Part shown: piece after piece, positions 12,820-13,233 of the stretch | Position numbering within the stretch: the stretch's first letter is position 1 | How the letters are laid out: the number at the start of each line of letters is the position of its first letter | From: Mycoplasma sp. CAG:611 | GTDB taxonomy: Bacteria; Bacillota_I; Bacilli_A; RF39; UBA660 | Assembly (NCBI GenBank): GCA_000434175.1 | Contig: HF999762.1 | Location: 2,524-15,756, forward strand | Reading direction: 5' to 3' | DNA: 13,233 nucleotides | Program-made: the position numbers and the translations under genes | The notes under the pieces: model-generated | What the model was told of the DNA's origin: nothing | The model's input: only the letters and a program-made list of their open reading frames with translations | The model's database searches: none

Positions 12820-12981
12820 TTAAAAACCAAGAGAGTTTTTATTATTTATTTTATAATTAAGTAAATAATTAATTATATAAGAATCATCATCATAACACTT
12901 ATAAAAATTACCATACTTTACAAATACAATTACATCTTTATTATTACTTTTTATATCTAAATAAAAATCCTTTAATTTCAT
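12820..12981 (-). CDS. 53-residue protein resembling a truncated MutS domain I
   Basis: ATG at 12981 has a perfect AAGGAG SD 7 nt upstream. The central part (DVIVFVKYGNFYKCYDDDSY, then IINYLLNYKI) resembles the MutS N-terminal motif (hydrophobic strand, K/R-x-G-x-FYE-x-Y/F-x-x-DA). It also resembles short MutS-I-like proteins that I recall in mobile contexts. The similarity is by eye only. The protein ends at NSLGF-stop, where relatives would continue past GFP, so it may be truncated. A short AAAAAC/GTTTTT hairpin (12821-12840) overlaps the stop. It is too small to bind mismatches as MutS does; function unknown. Confidence 0.55.
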   Translation of the reverse strand: MKLKDFYLDIKSNNKDVIVFVKYGNFYKCYDDDSYIINYLLNYKINNKNSLGF

Positions 12982-13113
12982 CTAAAACTCCTTAATTTTC
13001 AAAAATTTTTTTTATTCAAAAACTTTCGTGCATTAATCACATCTGTCTTTTGAAGCATCACTTTTCTATCACTATTTCATCAAAATTATTTAATTTCTAC
13101 TTCTTTCATTTTG

Positions 13114-13184
13114 AGTTCTTTAGTTCCTTTCCAACGAATACCCTTACATGGCTATTCATTGGAAATTACAAGACGCGAAGAACT
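13114..13184. other. Nested stem-loop in a higher-GC patch; possible mobile-element end
   Basis: TTCCAACGAATA (13129-13140) pairs with TATTCATTGGAA (13153-13164), 12 pairs with one wobble. AGTTCTT (13114-13120) pairs with AAGAACT (13178-13184) outside it. From about 13125 to the edge GC is about 44 percent, against roughly 20-25 percent elsewhere. The 12985-13110 stretch to its left holds no convincing gene. An IS200/IS605-type end with its RNA is one possibility, not proven. Confidence 0.4.
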
Positions 13185-13233
13185 GAAGTTGCCTGGGACA
13201 CCATTAGCCTTGCTGAAGTAAAACACTCCTGTG
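13152..13233 (-). CDS. 3' end of a possible gene entering from the right edge (mobile-element-like)
   Basis: A minus-strand frame is open from the edge for 26 codons (TGVFYFSKANGVPGNFSSSR, then LVISNE) and stops at TAG 13152-13154, at the inner arm of the stem-loop. Codon use is far less AT-biased than in all other genes here, which suggests transferred DNA. A C-terminus of a TnpB-like transposon protein is conceivable, but too little is present to decide. A plus-strand frame through the same bases is also open for a while, so strand choice is uncertain. Confidence 0.3.
   Translation of the reverse strand, partial: TGVFYFSKANGVPGNFSSSRLVISNE

Noticed and set aside
12998..13051. 17-codon minus-strand frame just upstream of the 53-residue gene
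   Set aside because: It has no proper SD, is very short and shows no recognisable motif.

Overview
The window is very AT-rich DNA from a low-GC Bacillota, probably an uncultured gut-type Bacilli or Clostridia lineage. TGG encodes Trp and TGA acts as a stop, so the standard bacterial code applies. Genes use A/T-ending codons and mostly TAA stops, with purine-rich Shine-Dalgarno (SD) sites and recognisable sigma-A promoters. No rRNA or CRISPR array is visible.

Left part (1-1400). The 5' half of an M23 endopeptidase with a C-terminal SH3-like region, lacking a signal peptide (endolysin-like), runs off the left edge on the minus strand. Between it and a tRNA-Ser(GCU) gene lies a 250-bp structured locus. 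It has its own plus-strand promoter, a 30-codon hydrophobic peptide with a GTG start, an SD buried in a hairpin, and a 25-bp stem joining the RNA 5' and 3' ends. The same SD hairpin reads as an intrinsic terminator on the opposite strand. This resembles a type I toxin-antitoxin locus and is one of the two most interesting items here.

Core part (1400-10670). RNase R (rnr) converges with a minus-strand operon: promoter, membrane-anchored glucosaminidase-like protein, ASCH-domain protein, stand-alone protein with two alpha-CTD-like helix-hairpin-helix units, and U32 family Fe-S protein. Upstream and divergent from that operon is a 40-residue Lys-rich peptide gene whose -35 box overlaps the operon's -35. 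Next come a cupin gene interrupted by an in-frame TAA, and a metal-resistance operon (ArsR/CadC-type repressor plus Zn/Cd/Pb P1B-ATPase). A textbook operator sits between the -35 and -10 of that operon's promoter.

Right part (10668-13233). A secreted non-specific endonuclease is followed by an ORF6N/PLD-like gene split into two frames at a perfect UUUAAAA slippery heptamer. Five copies of a palindrome with core AAGGTCGCAA-N-TTGCGACCTT surround and penetrate this gene. One copy is a perfect 13-1-13 palindrome that encodes the ORF6N motif LRSQFATL. Further right are a 53-residue MutS-domain-I-like small gene and, at the edge, a patch of clearly higher GC with a large stem-loop. That patch may be the end of a mobile element.

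The two best candidates for undescribed biology are the structured small-peptide locus at about 769-1048 and the ORF6N/PLD gene with its palindromic repeats at 11451-12607.
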